Assembly: GCF_023702225.1 (NCBI RefSeq)
Contig: NZ_JAMQCO010000002.1
Span: 334,326 to 398,325 of the forward strand
Direction: 5' to 3'
Source of the DNA: Aureimonas altamirensis
GTDB lineage: Bacteria; Pseudomonadota; Alphaproteobacteria; Rhizobiales; Rhizobiaceae
Length of the DNA: 64,000 bases
In this document: one piece after another, positions 24,777 through 33,660 of the stretch
Layout: every line of letters begins with the position of its first letter
Numbering within the stretch: the first letter of the stretch is position 1
Translations under genes and position numbers: made by a program
The notes under the pieces: model-generated
Database searches by the model: none
Seen by the model: the letters and a program-made list of their open reading frames with translations, nothing else
What the model was told of the DNA's origin: nothing

Positions 24777-25787
24777 TCAGCCGGCGCGCGCCAGCCTTTC
24801 ATGATGCTTACGATAGGTCTCGATCAGGATCGGCAGGCTCGTGCCGAGGATGATCAGGATGCCGATGACCACCTTCTGCCAGTAGGACGGCACGCCGGCG
24901 CTGAGCAGCGAGGTATTGATCATGGTGATGACGAGCGCGCCGATCAGCGTTCCCGCAACCGTGCCGTGGCCGCCCTGGATGCGTGCGCCGCCCAGCACCA
25001 CGGCTGCGATGACGTCGAGTTCCGAGCCGACCAGGTCGAAGGGATTGGCCATGCGCGACAGGGTCATGTGCGTCATCCCGGCAAGGCCCGCTATGCCGCC
25101 GGCGATGACGTAGATCCATAGCTTGACGCGTGCGACATCGATGCCGATGCGCCGCGCTCCTTCTTCGGAGCCGCCGATCGCGTAGATCTTCCGGCCGAAC
25201 AGGGTCACGTTCATCAGCACGGCGACGAACAGGGCTACGACGACGAGAACCACGAAGGACAGCGGCAGCGATACGAGCTGCCCGACGGCGTTCTCCAGCC
25301 GCAGGATCACCGTACGCGCGAAACCGATCACCTCGCGCGGGACGTTGGTGATGTAGGTCGTACCCACGAAGGTCAGCAGTGCGCCCCGGATCAGGCTGAG
25401 CGTGCCCAGCGTCACGATGAGGGTAGGCAGGCCGAGGCCGCCGATCAGGATGCCGTTGACGAGGCCGAGCGCGGCGCCGATCAGGGCGCTGACGACGAAA
25501 TAGCCTATGATGGGGATGTCGAGGTCGACCCCCATGATGAGGACGGTGGTCGTATACATGGCGAAGGCGCCGATGGCGGTGAAGGATACGTCGATGCCGC
25601 CGGACGCCAGGATCATCATGACACCCAGCGCGAAGATGCCCGTAACGATCGAGTTGCGCAGAAGATCGACGATCGTGGCCGCCGACAGGAAACCGGGATT
25701 GATAGCGCCGACGCCCAGCGCGAACAGCAGCGCGAAAGCCAGCACGATGCCCTGCGGCGAGGCGACAAGCCGGACTGCACCCCGCAT
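24777..25787 (-). CDS. Sugar ABC transporter permease (RbsC-like), first of two
   Basis: This is an inner-membrane permease of the BPD_transp_2/RbsC family, 336 residues with about ten hydrophobic helices. Family markers are GVMMILASGGIDVSFTAIGAF, LPTLIVTLGTLSLIRGALL, YAIGGSEEGARRIGIDV and ELDVIAAVVLGGARIQGGHGT. Its start overlaps the ATPase stop (TGATG). With the second permease at 30973-31962 it probably forms a heterodimeric channel. Confidence 0.92.
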   Translation of the reverse strand: MRGAVRLVASPQGIVLAFALLFALGVGAINPGFLSAATIVDLLRNSIVTGIFALGVMMILASGGIDVSFTAIGAFAMYTTTVLIMGVDLDIPIIGYFVVSALIGAALGLVNGILIGGLGLPTLIVTLGTLSLIRGALLTFVGTTYITNVPREVIGFARTVILRLENAVGQLVSLPLSFVVLVVVALFVAVLMNVTLFGRKIYAIGGSEEGARRIGIDVARVKLWIYVIAGGIAGLAGMTHMTLSRMANPFDLVGSELDVIAAVVLGGARIQGGHGTVAGTLIGALVITMINTSLLSAGVPSYWQKVVIGILIILGTSLPILIETYRKHHERLARAG

Positions 25788-27280
25788 CAGCGCTCTCCTT
25801 CCTGCGTGACGGCCGCGTATATGGCCTCGTCATCGACGGCTTCGGGGTCGTAGGGCCCCGTCATGCGACCCTTCACCATCACCATGATGCGGTCGGAGAT
25901 CGCCATGGCCTCGCCTATGTCGTCAGTCACCACCATCAGCGCCGTGCCGTCGCGGCTGAGCGCCAGAAGCAGCTCATGGATCTCCCGCTTTGAGCCGATG
26001 TCGACACCGACCGTCGGGCCGTTGAGGATCATCAGCCGGGGCGCACGCTCCATCCAGCGCGCCAGCACGACGCGCTGCTGATTGCCACCCGAGAGGGTCG
26101 CGACCGCCGGTTCTATCCCCGGCGTCCTGATCCGCAGCCGCTGGACGGCGCTGCGCGCACGCGCGGCCAGGGACCGCCGGTCGAGAAGGCCGCCCGAGCC
26201 GGACTCCTCGAGGCTGGAAACGAGGATGTTGTCGGCGATGGGCTGATCCAGGAAAAGCCCTTCCGTCAGCCTGTCCTCCGGCACATAGGCGATGCCGGCT
26301 TCCACCGCCGCAACGGCGCCCGACAGACGCGCCGGCCGGCCGTCGATCTCGAGCGTCCCTTCGTCGGGCTGCAGCATGCCGAACAGCGTCAGCGCCAGTT
26401 CGGTCCGGCCCGATCCGAGAAGGCCGACGATGGAAACGATCTCGCCGGGGCACAGATCGAATGTGACGTCTTCGTATTCGCCCCGGCGCGACAGGCCCTT
26501 CGTGCGCAGGAACGGGGCGGCCGGCACCACGGGCAGGCGGTCCAGCCGCTGGCTCTCCACGCTGCGGCCCGTCATCTCGCGGCCCAGCCTTTCGGCGTCG
26601 AAGGCGTCGGCGGGCCCTTCGGCCACGACGCGCCCGTCCCGCAGGACGGTGATCGTGTCGGAAAAGGCGAAGACCTCTTCGGTCTTGTGGCTGACGAAGA
26701 GGAACGAGACGCCATCCGCCTTCAGGGTGCCGACGATCTCGGCCAGCCGCCGCACCTCGCTGCGGGTCAGCGCCGTGGTCGGCTCGTCCATGACGATGAT
26801 GCGCGCATCGTTGGCCAGGGCCCGGGCGATGGCCACGAGCTGCTTGGACGCGACGGGCAGCAGCTCCACCAGCATCGAAAGGTCCAGCGCCACGCCCATG
26901 CGCTCCAAAACTTCGGCGGCTAGCCGCCTTTGCGCCCGGCCGCGATGCAGGCGAGCGCCGGACGATACCGCCTGAAGCATCGCGATATTCTCGGCGACGC
27001 CGAGATTGGGGAACAGCGAGAAATCCTGGTAGATGACGGCCAGTCCGGCATCGATTGCGGCGCGCGCATCGCCCGCCACGTGGCGTCCCCCGATGTCGAC
27101 CTGCCCTGCATCGGCGGCCACGACGCCGGACAGGATCTTGATCAATGTGGACTTGCCCGAACCGTTCTCGCCGGCAAGGCAGCGCACCTCGCCCGGCTCG
27201 AGCGTCAGGCTGACATCTTCGAGTACCCGCACCGGCCCATAGGATTTCCGGATGCCGGACATGGACAACGTTTGGGCCAA
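25787..27280 (-). CDS. Sugar ABC transporter ATP-binding protein (RbsA-like, two nucleotide-binding domains)
   Basis: This 497-residue cytoplasmic ATPase has duplicated ABC domains. Domain 1 has Walker A GENGSGKST and Walker B RIIVMDEPT. Domain 2 has a signature LSGGNQQRVVLARW and a GLLGSGRTE P-loop; its Walker B region (LMILNGPTVGVDIG) has asparagine and glycine where most have aspartate and glutamate, as is common in RbsA-type second domains. The start chosen is TTG at 27280 (GGAG eight bases upstream), giving LAQTLSMSGIRKSYG; the ATG at 27262 is the alternative. Confidence 0.9.
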   Translation of the reverse strand: MAQTLSMSGIRKSYGPVRVLEDVSLTLEPGEVRCLAGENGSGKSTLIKILSGVVAADAGQVDIGGRHVAGDARAAIDAGLAVIYQDFSLFPNLGVAENIAMLQAVSSGARLHRGRAQRRLAAEVLERMGVALDLSMLVELLPVASKQLVAIARALANDARIIVMDEPTTALTRSEVRRLAEIVGTLKADGVSFLFVSHKTEEVFAFSDTITVLRDGRVVAEGPADAFDAERLGREMTGRSVESQRLDRLPVVPAAPFLRTKGLSRRGEYEDVTFDLCPGEIVSIVGLLGSGRTELALTLFGMLQPDEGTLEIDGRPARLSGAVAAVEAGIAYVPEDRLTEGLFLDQPIADNILVSSLEESGSGGLLDRRSLAARARSAVQRLRIRTPGIEPAVATLSGGNQQRVVLARWMERAPRLMILNGPTVGVDIGSKREIHELLLALSRDGTALMVVTDDIGEAMAISDRIMVMVKGRMTGPYDPEAVDDEAIYAAVTQEGER

Positions 27281-27307
27281 GCGCGTGTCTCCGCTGCGGT
27301 TGGGATG

Positions 27308-27333
27308 GCGGGGCGGCCGCAAAACCGCCCCGC
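27308..27333. terminator. Intercistronic hairpin after the binding-protein gene
   Basis: Perfect 9-bp arms (GCGGGGCGG, 27308-27316; CCGCCCCGC, 27325-27333) around an 8-base loop sit 9 bp after the binding-protein stop and 28 bp before the ATPase start. Without a T-tract it is better read as an attenuating or 3'-end-stabilising hairpin that raises binding-protein mRNA over the rest of the operon. Confidence 0.55.
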
Positions 27334-27341
27334 GCGGCTTA

Positions 27342-28340
27342 TCAGAAGTCGTACTGGTCCATGTTCTCGGCAGTCACGTCCACCCAGGCCTGGCCGTAGA
27401 TCACCTTGCCGTCCAGCTTGACCTTGTCGTAGCCCTCGACGCCGAGATCGGCGCCGTCCTCGATGGTTTCCCCGTTCAGCGCCTTCGCCGCCACGACGTT
27501 CATGGCGTAACCCGCCTTGGCCGGATCCCAGAAGGAGATCATGGCGATCTCGCCGGACTCCAGATACGGGCCCGAGACCGATGGCAGGCTGGTGCCGACG
27601 ATCTTGACCTTGCCCGACAGGCCGGCCTCTTCCACGGCGATGGCCGCACCGACGACATCCTCGCCGGCAGAGCCCTGGATGCCCTTCAGGTTCGGATGCG
27701 TGCGAAGCAGCTCGCGTGTTTTCTGGTAGGCGGTCTGCTGCTGCTCTTCCGATTCCAGCTTGTCCACGACAAGCGTCATGTTGGGGTACTTCTCTTTCTG
27801 GTAGGCGATGGCGGCATCGACCCACTGGTTATGCGTATTGGAAGTCAGGTAGCCGACGAAAACGGCATACTCGCCCTCGCCGCCCATCTCCGTCGCCAGG
27901 CGCTCCATCAGGTGCTCGCCATAAGCGGCGTTGTCGAAGGCTTCGATATCGTAGGTGATGTTCTGAAGGTCGGCGCCCTCGTGGCCGACGACGACGATGT
28001 CGTTGTCCAGCGCCCGCTTCAGCACCGGTTCCAGCGCCTGCGGAGAGTTGGGAACGACGGTGATCGCGTCCACGCCCCGCGCGATCAGGTCTTCGATCAG
28101 CTGGATCTGCAGCGCCGCATCGGCCGTCGCCGCGCCGACCTGCGTCGCATCGTTGCCCGTATCGGCGGCGAACTCCTTGACGCCCTCCTCCATGCGGTTG
28201 AACCAGGCGATGCCCGAAAGCTTCACCACGGTCACGATGGTGTGCTTGGCGTCCTGCGCACCGGCCACGCCTGCCGCACCTGCCAGAAGCGCCGTGCCCA
28301 GAAGCGCGCCGGCGACGATTGTCCTGAACCTGCCCTGCAT
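27342..28340 (-). CDS. Sugar ABC transporter periplasmic substrate-binding protein (LsrB/RhaS-like)
   Basis: The 332-residue protein has a clear signal peptide (RTIVAGALLGTALLAGAAGVAGAQ) and a type I periplasmic binding fold: TIVTVVKLSGIAWFNRMEEGVKEF, IEDLIARGVDAITVVPNSPQAL, NLKGIQGSAGEDVVGAA and MISFWDPAKAGYAMN. WFNRMEEGV and the FWDP region resemble AI-2, rhamnose or autoinducer-like binders, but this does not fix the ligand. It is followed by a stable hairpin. Confidence 0.9.
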   Translation of the reverse strand: MQGRFRTIVAGALLGTALLAGAAGVAGAQDAKHTIVTVVKLSGIAWFNRMEEGVKEFAADTGNDATQVGAATADAALQIQLIEDLIARGVDAITVVPNSPQALEPVLKRALDNDIVVVGHEGADLQNITYDIEAFDNAAYGEHLMERLATEMGGEGEYAVFVGYLTSNTHNQWVDAAIAYQKEKYPNMTLVVDKLESEEQQQTAYQKTRELLRTHPNLKGIQGSAGEDVVGAAIAVEEAGLSGKVKIVGTSLPSVSGPYLESGEIAMISFWDPAKAGYAMNVVAAKALNGETIEDGADLGVEGYDKVKLDGKVIYGQAWVDVTAENMDQYDF

Positions 28341-28358
28341 ATGCCTTCTCCCTCTGCT

Positions 28359-29879
28359 TCAGGCGCGCCTTGCGCCGCTTGTGGATTCGCCGGCCCGCAT
28401 CAGGTCTCTCGTGCGGGCGTAGAGTTGCCGATAGGTGCCGGAGGCCGCGTCGTAGAGCGTCGACAGCGCCGCATCGGGCCGGATCTCGCGGGCCACGGGG
28501 TTCCACCGGTCCATGTCGGCGGCGTCCGCGTCCCCGACGCCCACCGCCGCCAGGAAGGCGTTGCCGTAGCTTGCGCCGAAAGAGCGGTGGCGCAGCGACT
28601 GGCTGCGCCCGGTGATGTCCGATACCGCCTGCAGCCAGACCGGGTTGCGCGTTCCGCCGCCGACCGCCGTCAGGGTTTCGGGCCTCGCTCCGGCGTCGTC
28701 GTAGGTTTCGAGAATGTGCCGGACCCCGTAGGCGATCCCCTCGATCAGGCCGCGATAGACATCTCCCCGGCCGTGCGTGAGGTCGAGCCCGAAGATCATG
28801 CCCTTGGCATGCGGGTCGTGCAGCGGCGTCCGCTCGCCCGAAAAATAGGGAAGGACGATCAGACCCCGCGCGCCGGGCGGCGAAGCCGCGGCTTCATGGG
28901 CCAAAAGGCCCATCGCCTCGCGCGGGTCCAGTTCGCGCGCGAAATTCTGGACGAACCAGTGCGTCAGCGTGCCGCTGGTGGCCAGTCCCGACATGGAGGC
29001 ATGCTGGCCGGCAAACAGCCATGGCGCATACCAGAGGCGCGGATCCTGCACCCGCTCGGCCGTCACCTCAATCCCGAAGACGGTTGAGCCATACATCAGC
29101 ATCATCTGCCCCGGACGCCGGACGCCCACACTGACCGCCTCCGACGCCGCGTCTATCGTACCCGCGATGACGGGGGTTCCTTCCGCAAGGCCGGTGCGGC
29201 GGGCTGCCTCGGCGGTCACGCCGCCGACGACATCCGTGGTCCAGGCCAGCCGCGCCAGCCTGTCGCGGCCGCAGATCAGCGTGTCGTACGTATCCGTCCA
29301 GTCCATCCGGGCGATATCGTACAGCGGGTTGAACCCCGCGGCCGAGTAATGGTCGATCACCGTTTCGCCGGTCAGCCGCCGCACCAGGAAGGACGTGGAA
29401 TTGAGGAAACAGGCCGCCCGCTCGAACACGTCCGGCCGGTTGCGCCGCAGCCACAGGATCTTCGGACCGACCGATTGCGATGTCAGCGCGTTGCCGCCGG
29501 AGGCGAGCAGCGCCTCCTCTCCGATCGACGCCGTCAACTCGTCGATCTCGTCCGCGGCCCGCGTATCGACACCGTAAAGCACCGCGTTCATCAGCGGCGT
29601 GCCGGCGGCGTCCACCGGCAGCATGCAGGGGCCGATGCCGCTCGCGCCCACGGCCCGCACATCTGCGGGCTCGAGGCCGCCGGTGCGGATCATCTCGGCG
29701 CAGATATCGGCGAACTCGCCCCACCAGTCGCGCTCCGCGTCATGCTCGGCATGGCCCGCCTGGGGCACCTGCATGCGGTGGGCGCGGCGCGCCTCGGTCA
29801 ACACGTCTCCCGTGGCCGTCACGATGACGCCCTTGGTCTCGTAGGTGCCGACGTCTATGCCGAGGTAATAGCCGCTCAC
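28359..29879 (-). CDS. FGGY family carbohydrate kinase
   Basis: This 506-residue sugar kinase resembles xylulokinases. The N-terminal phosphate motif is YYLGIDVGTYETKGVIV. TIDAASEAVSVGVRRPGQ and MLMYGSTVF lie mid-protein, and the adenine-binding motif is GGGTRNPVWLQAVSDITGR. The start is GTG at 29879, overlapping the stop of the M42 gene (GTGA), so translation is coupled; the longer frame to 29936 lies inside that gene. The operon thus has two kinase systems, this one and DhaKL, for one imported compound or its products. Confidence 0.9.
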   Translation of the reverse strand: MSGYYLGIDVGTYETKGVIVTATGDVLTEARRAHRMQVPQAGHAEHDAERDWWGEFADICAEMIRTGGLEPADVRAVGASGIGPCMLPVDAAGTPLMNAVLYGVDTRAADEIDELTASIGEEALLASGGNALTSQSVGPKILWLRRNRPDVFERAACFLNSTSFLVRRLTGETVIDHYSAAGFNPLYDIARMDWTDTYDTLICGRDRLARLAWTTDVVGGVTAEAARRTGLAEGTPVIAGTIDAASEAVSVGVRRPGQMMLMYGSTVFGIEVTAERVQDPRLWYAPWLFAGQHASMSGLATSGTLTHWFVQNFARELDPREAMGLLAHEAAASPPGARGLIVLPYFSGERTPLHDPHAKGMIFGLDLTHGRGDVYRGLIEGIAYGVRHILETYDDAGARPETLTAVGGGTRNPVWLQAVSDITGRSQSLRHRSFGASYGNAFLAAVGVGDADAADMDRWNPVAREIRPDAALSTLYDAASGTYRQLYARTRDLMRAGESTSGARRA

Positions 29880-30976
29880 GTGTAGAGATCCCGGTCCAGA
29901 TCGAAGCCGCGGCCCATGCGCCGGATGCCGCCGCACACGAGCCGCGTCAGCCCCTCCAGGTCACGGAGATCGCAAAGCTCCAGCGCGGTATGCGTGTAGC
30001 GGCTGGGGAAGCACAGATCGATGACGGCGACGCCCTCGCCGACAAGCTGCACATAGGACGAGTCCGTCAGCGCCCCCACATGCGCGGTGCGCTGCAGGGG
30101 CAGTCCGTCCTCTGCCGCCGTCGCCTCGAAGAGCCGCGTCAGCGCCGGGTGCGGAATGGTTCCGTTCAGCGTGCCGCGTCCGTGGAAGGAGTAGAGCGCC
30201 ATGGCCGGGCCGGCTCCCATGGCAACCTCTCCGCGATGGGCCATGTCGGGCGTGTCGGATGTCAGCGCCAGGTCCAGTTGCACGGCGATATCCGGCTGCA
30301 GGGATTGCGCGGCAACCATCGCGCCGCGCAGGTTGAACTCTTCCAGGACGGCGAAGAGGTAATGCACGGTCGGCAGACCGGGTGCGCCCTTGAGCTCCAG
30401 CGCCGCCTGCAGCACGACGGCGCAGCCCGCCCTGTCGTCGACGGAGGTGCCGGCGACACGATCCTCGTTCAGGTGGATCACCCGCGGCTGGTATACGACC
30501 GGCGTTCCGATCTCTATGCCCAGCGCGCGCGTCGCCGCGGAGCTGTCCGTACCGACGTCGACGAACAGGTCCTGATAGGGCGTCACCTTGTATTTCTCTT
30601 CGGGCGGCGTGGCGTGATGGCTCTTGTTGGCGATGACGCCGTGCACATCGCGTCCCTCGCCGACGCAGAACAGAACGGCCTGCGCGGGCAGCGCCTTTTC
30701 CGGAATGCCGCCCAGCCGCTCCACGCGCACCAGCCCGTTCGGCTCGATCTTGCGGGTGATGAAGCCGAGCTGGTCGGTATGGGCGAACAGCATGACCGAC
30801 GGTGCTTCGGGATCGCCCTCGACCGTCGCTATGAGGTTGCCGAGCCTGTCGGTACGGCTGGCGATGCCGGCGGCATCCAGCCGCGCCTTGACGGCCCGGC
30901 GCACCCTGTCTTCGTGGCCGGACAGGCCCGGCAGCATCATCAGGTCGCTCAGGCTTTGCCGCAGAGCATCTTTCAT
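29876..30976 (-). CDS. M42 family metallohydrolase (SgcX/FrvX-like)
   Basis: This 366-residue dinuclear-metal aminopeptidase-fold protein has all likely ligands: H and D in FAHTDQLGF, D in TSVDDRAGCAV, tandem E in AVLEEFNLRGA, D in LTSDTPD and H in SRYTHTALE. M42 members inside sugar operons, such as E. coli SgcX and FrvX, have unproved roles and may act on a glycoconjugate or acyl group. The start ATG overlaps the stop of the upstream permease gene (ATGA) and the stop overlaps the kinase start. Confidence 0.88.
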   Translation of the reverse strand: MKDALRQSLSDLMMLPGLSGHEDRVRRAVKARLDAAGIASRTDRLGNLIATVEGDPEAPSVMLFAHTDQLGFITRKIEPNGLVRVERLGGIPEKALPAQAVLFCVGEGRDVHGVIANKSHHATPPEEKYKVTPYQDLFVDVGTDSSAATRALGIEIGTPVVYQPRVIHLNEDRVAGTSVDDRAGCAVVLQAALELKGAPGLPTVHYLFAVLEEFNLRGAMVAAQSLQPDIAVQLDLALTSDTPDMAHRGEVAMGAGPAMALYSFHGRGTLNGTIPHPALTRLFEATAAEDGLPLQRTAHVGALTDSSYVQLVGEGVAVIDLCFPSRYTHTALELCDLRDLEGLTRLVCGGIRRMGRGFDLDRDLYT

Positions 30977-31962
30977 GATCTTCGTTTCCCGAAACGCGGT
31001 CGCGGCAACAGGCCGCGCTCCAGCAACGCCCGCGCCGACATGACGACGACGAGCAGACCGCCGAAGAAAAGGTCGCGCGCGAAGGCCGTGAAGGCGAGAA
31101 AGTTGAGGCCGCTGGAGATGAGCTGGAGCGTGATGACGGCCAGCACCACACCGAGCGTCGAGCCGAAGCCGCCGAACGGGCTGACGCCGGCAAGGATGTT
31201 TATGAGGATGACGAGCAGCAAATAGGAGCCGCCGTAATCGGCATTGGCCGAGTTGGTGCGGGCCAGGATCACCAGCCCGGCCAGCGCCGCCACCAAACCG
31301 GCTATGGCGTAGATGCGAATGATCAGGCGCGGCTCGCGCATGCCGGCGAAGCGCGCAGCCAGCGGGTTGGCGCCGTAAAGACGCAGCCGCACCCCTGTCG
31401 CGGTGAACCGCATCAGCGCGCCGAGCGCCAGCGCAACCAGAGCAAAGACGATCAGCGGAACCGGTACGAGGCCGCCCAGCGACGCGTTGAAATTTGCACC
31501 GTACCAGCCCGGAAGTCCGGTGATGGCCGGCCCACGCGTGATGACGATGCCGAGCCCGCCGTAGAGCTGGAGGGTGCCGAGCGTCGCCAGGATGGGCGGA
31601 AGCCTCAGATAGGCGATGAGCACGCCGTTGAAGGCGCCGCACAAGAGCCCCGTCAGCAGCGCCGCCGGAATGGCAAGCACAGCCAGCTCGGGGCCGGCGC
31701 GCATCATGACGGCGGCAACGATGGACGCCAGGTTTGCCGTCGCGACGACCGAGAGGTCGATGCCGCCGGATACCATCGTCGGCAACACGGCAAGCGCAAG
31801 CAGCCCGAATTCGGGGAATTGCGACCCCATGGACACGAGGTTGGCGCGGCTGAGGAAATGCGGCGAGGCAAATGCCAGCGCTACGAAGATCGCCACTGCC
31901 AGGATGGCGAGGCTGGCGACATAGGGTCTTGTCGTATCCTGCCGTCTCGCCGATCCTGACAT
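30973..31962 (-). CDS. Sugar ABC transporter permease (RbsC-like), second of two
   Basis: The 329-residue inner-membrane permease belongs to the same family as the one at 24777-25787. Markers are LAVLPTMVSGGIDLSVVATANL, LPPILATLGTLQLYGGLGIV, LYGANPLAARFAGMREPRL and ILAGVSPFGGFGSTLGVVLA. It is separated from its partner by the M42, kinase, binding-protein and ATPase genes. Its stop overlaps the M42 start by four bases. Confidence 0.92.
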   Translation of the reverse strand: MSGSARRQDTTRPYVASLAILAVAIFVALAFASPHFLSRANLVSMGSQFPEFGLLALAVLPTMVSGGIDLSVVATANLASIVAAVMMRAGPELAVLAIPAALLTGLLCGAFNGVLIAYLRLPPILATLGTLQLYGGLGIVITRGPAITGLPGWYGANFNASLGGLVPVPLIVFALVALALGALMRFTATGVRLRLYGANPLAARFAGMREPRLIIRIYAIAGLVAALAGLVILARTNSANADYGGSYLLLVILINILAGVSPFGGFGSTLGVVLAVITLQLISSGLNFLAFTAFARDLFFGGLLVVVMSARALLERGLLPRPRFGKRRS

Positions 31963-31983
31963 GCCGGTCGCCTCCCTCTTCGG

Positions 31984-32793
31984 TTACTCGCCGCGCGCCG
32001 CTTTCGCCAGCCGCATGAATTCGGCGGCGCGCGCGGCGTCGACTGGCTTCCACGTATCCCCATCCACCTTGAGGGAAGACCCGACCACGCATCCGTCGGC
32101 GACCCGCAGGACATCGGCCACCGTGTTGTGCCGCACGCCCGTATTGGCCAGTACCGGCGTATGCGGCAACGCGGCCTTGACGGATTGAAGGTCGCCCATC
32201 TCGGCCGCCTCGCCCGTAATGGCGCCGGAAACCAGGATCGCGTCGGGGATTGATGAAAAGACGGCCGAGCGCGCCCGGTCGGCCAGTTCCCGCCGGTCGA
32301 GCGACCAGGCGAATTCGGCTGAGACGTTGGCCAGCATCGCCACGTCGGGCCGCCTCAGGCGGTGCAGGTAACGCATGGCCTCGCCGGCATTCGGCGTCCA
32401 TGGCCCCATGTCGGAGGCATAGGTGCCCGTCAGGATCTCACGCAGGAAGGAAGCGCCCGTCGCCGCAGCCAGCGCCACGGTGGACATCGGATCCCACAGG
32501 ACGTTGACGCCGAAGGGCTTGGCGATCTGGGGCCACAGCTGCCCGATGACATAGGCCATCGTCGCCGTGGAGGCGGTATCCACGCTCAGTTCGTAGGGAC
32601 GGTCGTTCTCGTTGCCGAACATCACCGCATCGACGTCGGCATCCTGCAACGCCTTCAGATCCTTGCGGGCCGCTTCGACGATGGCCTCGACGCCACCCTC
32701 GGCATCGTAAAGGGGCGTACCTGGCAACGGCAGCAGATGGACCATGGCGATCACCGGCTTCTTGTCGCCGAATACGGACCGGAAATTCTTCAT
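31984..32793 (-). CDS. BtpA/SgcQ family protein
   Basis: This 269-residue TIM-barrel-like protein has the family features VIAMVHLLPLPGTPLYD, DADVDAVMFGNENDRPYEL, PFGVNVLWDPMSTVALAAATGASF and PVLANTGVRHNTVADVLRVADGCVVGSSLK. BtpA was named for photosystem I biogenesis in cyanobacteria, but in sugar operons (E. coli sgcQ) it is thought to act on a phosphosugar or nucleoside; its reaction is unknown. It is the first structural gene after the DeoR regulator. Confidence 0.88.
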   Translation of the reverse strand: MKNFRSVFGDKKPVIAMVHLLPLPGTPLYDAEGGVEAIVEAARKDLKALQDADVDAVMFGNENDRPYELSVDTASTATMAYVIGQLWPQIAKPFGVNVLWDPMSTVALAAATGASFLREILTGTYASDMGPWTPNAGEAMRYLHRLRRPDVAMLANVSAEFAWSLDRRELADRARSAVFSSIPDAILVSGAITGEAAEMGDLQSVKAALPHTPVLANTGVRHNTVADVLRVADGCVVGSSLKVDGDTWKPVDAARAAEFMRLAKAARGE

Positions 32794-32830
32794 GTCAGCA
32801 CGCGTCTTTCTTCCATAAGTCCATGAAGGG

Positions 32831-33592
32831 TCAGCATAGTTCTATCTTTTCAATGAGCTCCCGATAGGGGGCGATCCGCCGTGTGGCGCCGGTGTCTGCG
32901 ATCAGCAGGGAAATGCTGTCCAGCGGGCACACCGGCACCAGCGCACGGCTGTCGAGCTTCGTATGATCGGCAAGCAGGATGGTTCGCCGGGCGCGTGAGA
33001 TGGCGGCCAGCTTCACGTCCGCCTCGTCACGTGTGGAATTGGAAACGCCTTCGAGGTCGATCGCGTCGGCGGCCATGAAGAAGAGATCGAAGGTGAAACC
33101 GGAAATCGCCTCGATGGCCGGCGCGCCGACGATGGAGAAATAGCCGTTGCGCACCTGTCCCGCAGGCACGTGCGCCTGCGTGGCGCCGACTGCCGCCGCT
33201 TCGGCGACCTTGAGGTCGAGTGCGACGATGCTGATGGCGCGCCCGGCCAGTTCCTGGGCCAGCGCCAGCATGGTGGTTCCCGAATCCAGAAGAATGCTCC
33301 GGTGACCGCTCACATGGGCGGCGGCGGCCTTGCCGATCCGCTTCTTCGCGCCCTGCTGTACGCGCAGTTTCTCGAGAAACAACGGCTCCATCGCCTCGCC
33401 GGTACGTGGCGCCACGACGCCGCCATGCGTGCGGGCCGCAAGGCCGGCCTGTTCCAGAAGTGCGAGGTCGCGGCGGATGGTAGGCTCGGAAGCCGCGAAG
33501 TGATGGGCGAGTTGCGCAACCGTGAGGCTGCCGCGCTCAGCGATCAGTCCGGCCATGCGCTGCTGGCGCTCATGCGGGAAACGCTGCTGCAT
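32831..33592 (-). CDS. DeoR/GlpR family transcriptional regulator
   Basis: The 253-residue protein has an N-terminal helix-turn-helix (RQQRMAGLIAERGSLTVAQLAHHFAASEPTIRRDLALLEQAGL) and a phosphosugar-sensing C-terminal domain (SILLDSGTTMLALAQEL; SNSTRDEADVKLAAI; ILLADHTKLD). The ATG at 33592 is preceded by GCAGGAGG, a strong site; the frame open to 33790 is not family-like. It heads the ten-gene operon and probably represses it until an inducing phosphosugar forms. Confidence 0.9.
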   Translation of the reverse strand: MQQRFPHERQQRMAGLIAERGSLTVAQLAHHFAASEPTIRRDLALLEQAGLAARTHGGVVAPRTGEAMEPLFLEKLRVQQGAKKRIGKAAAAHVSGHRSILLDSGTTMLALAQELAGRAISIVALDLKVAEAAAVGATQAHVPAGQVRNGYFSIVGAPAIEAISGFTFDLFFMAADAIDLEGVSNSTRDEADVKLAAISRARRTILLADHTKLDSRALVPVCPLDSISLLIADTGATRRIAPYRELIEKIELC

Positions 33593-33645
33593 GCCCCCTC
33601 CTGCGAACCGGATGACGATGATGATTAATGATCGTTTTGCCGGAG

Positions 33646-33660
33646 TCAATCGTTGATTGA
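33646..33660. promoter_or_regulatory. Palindrome upstream of the DeoR gene, candidate operator
   Basis: TCAATCGTTGATTGA is a perfect 6-3-6 palindrome 54 bp upstream of the regulator start, in an AT-richer stretch that also holds ATGATTAATGATCG (33620-33633). Position and symmetry suit autorepression of the sugar operon. Confidence 0.5.

Noticed and set aside
29990..31225. A 411-codon plus-strand frame opposite the M42 and permease genes
   Set aside because: Opposite-strand shadow; the sense strand has continuous, overlapping, recognisable genes.
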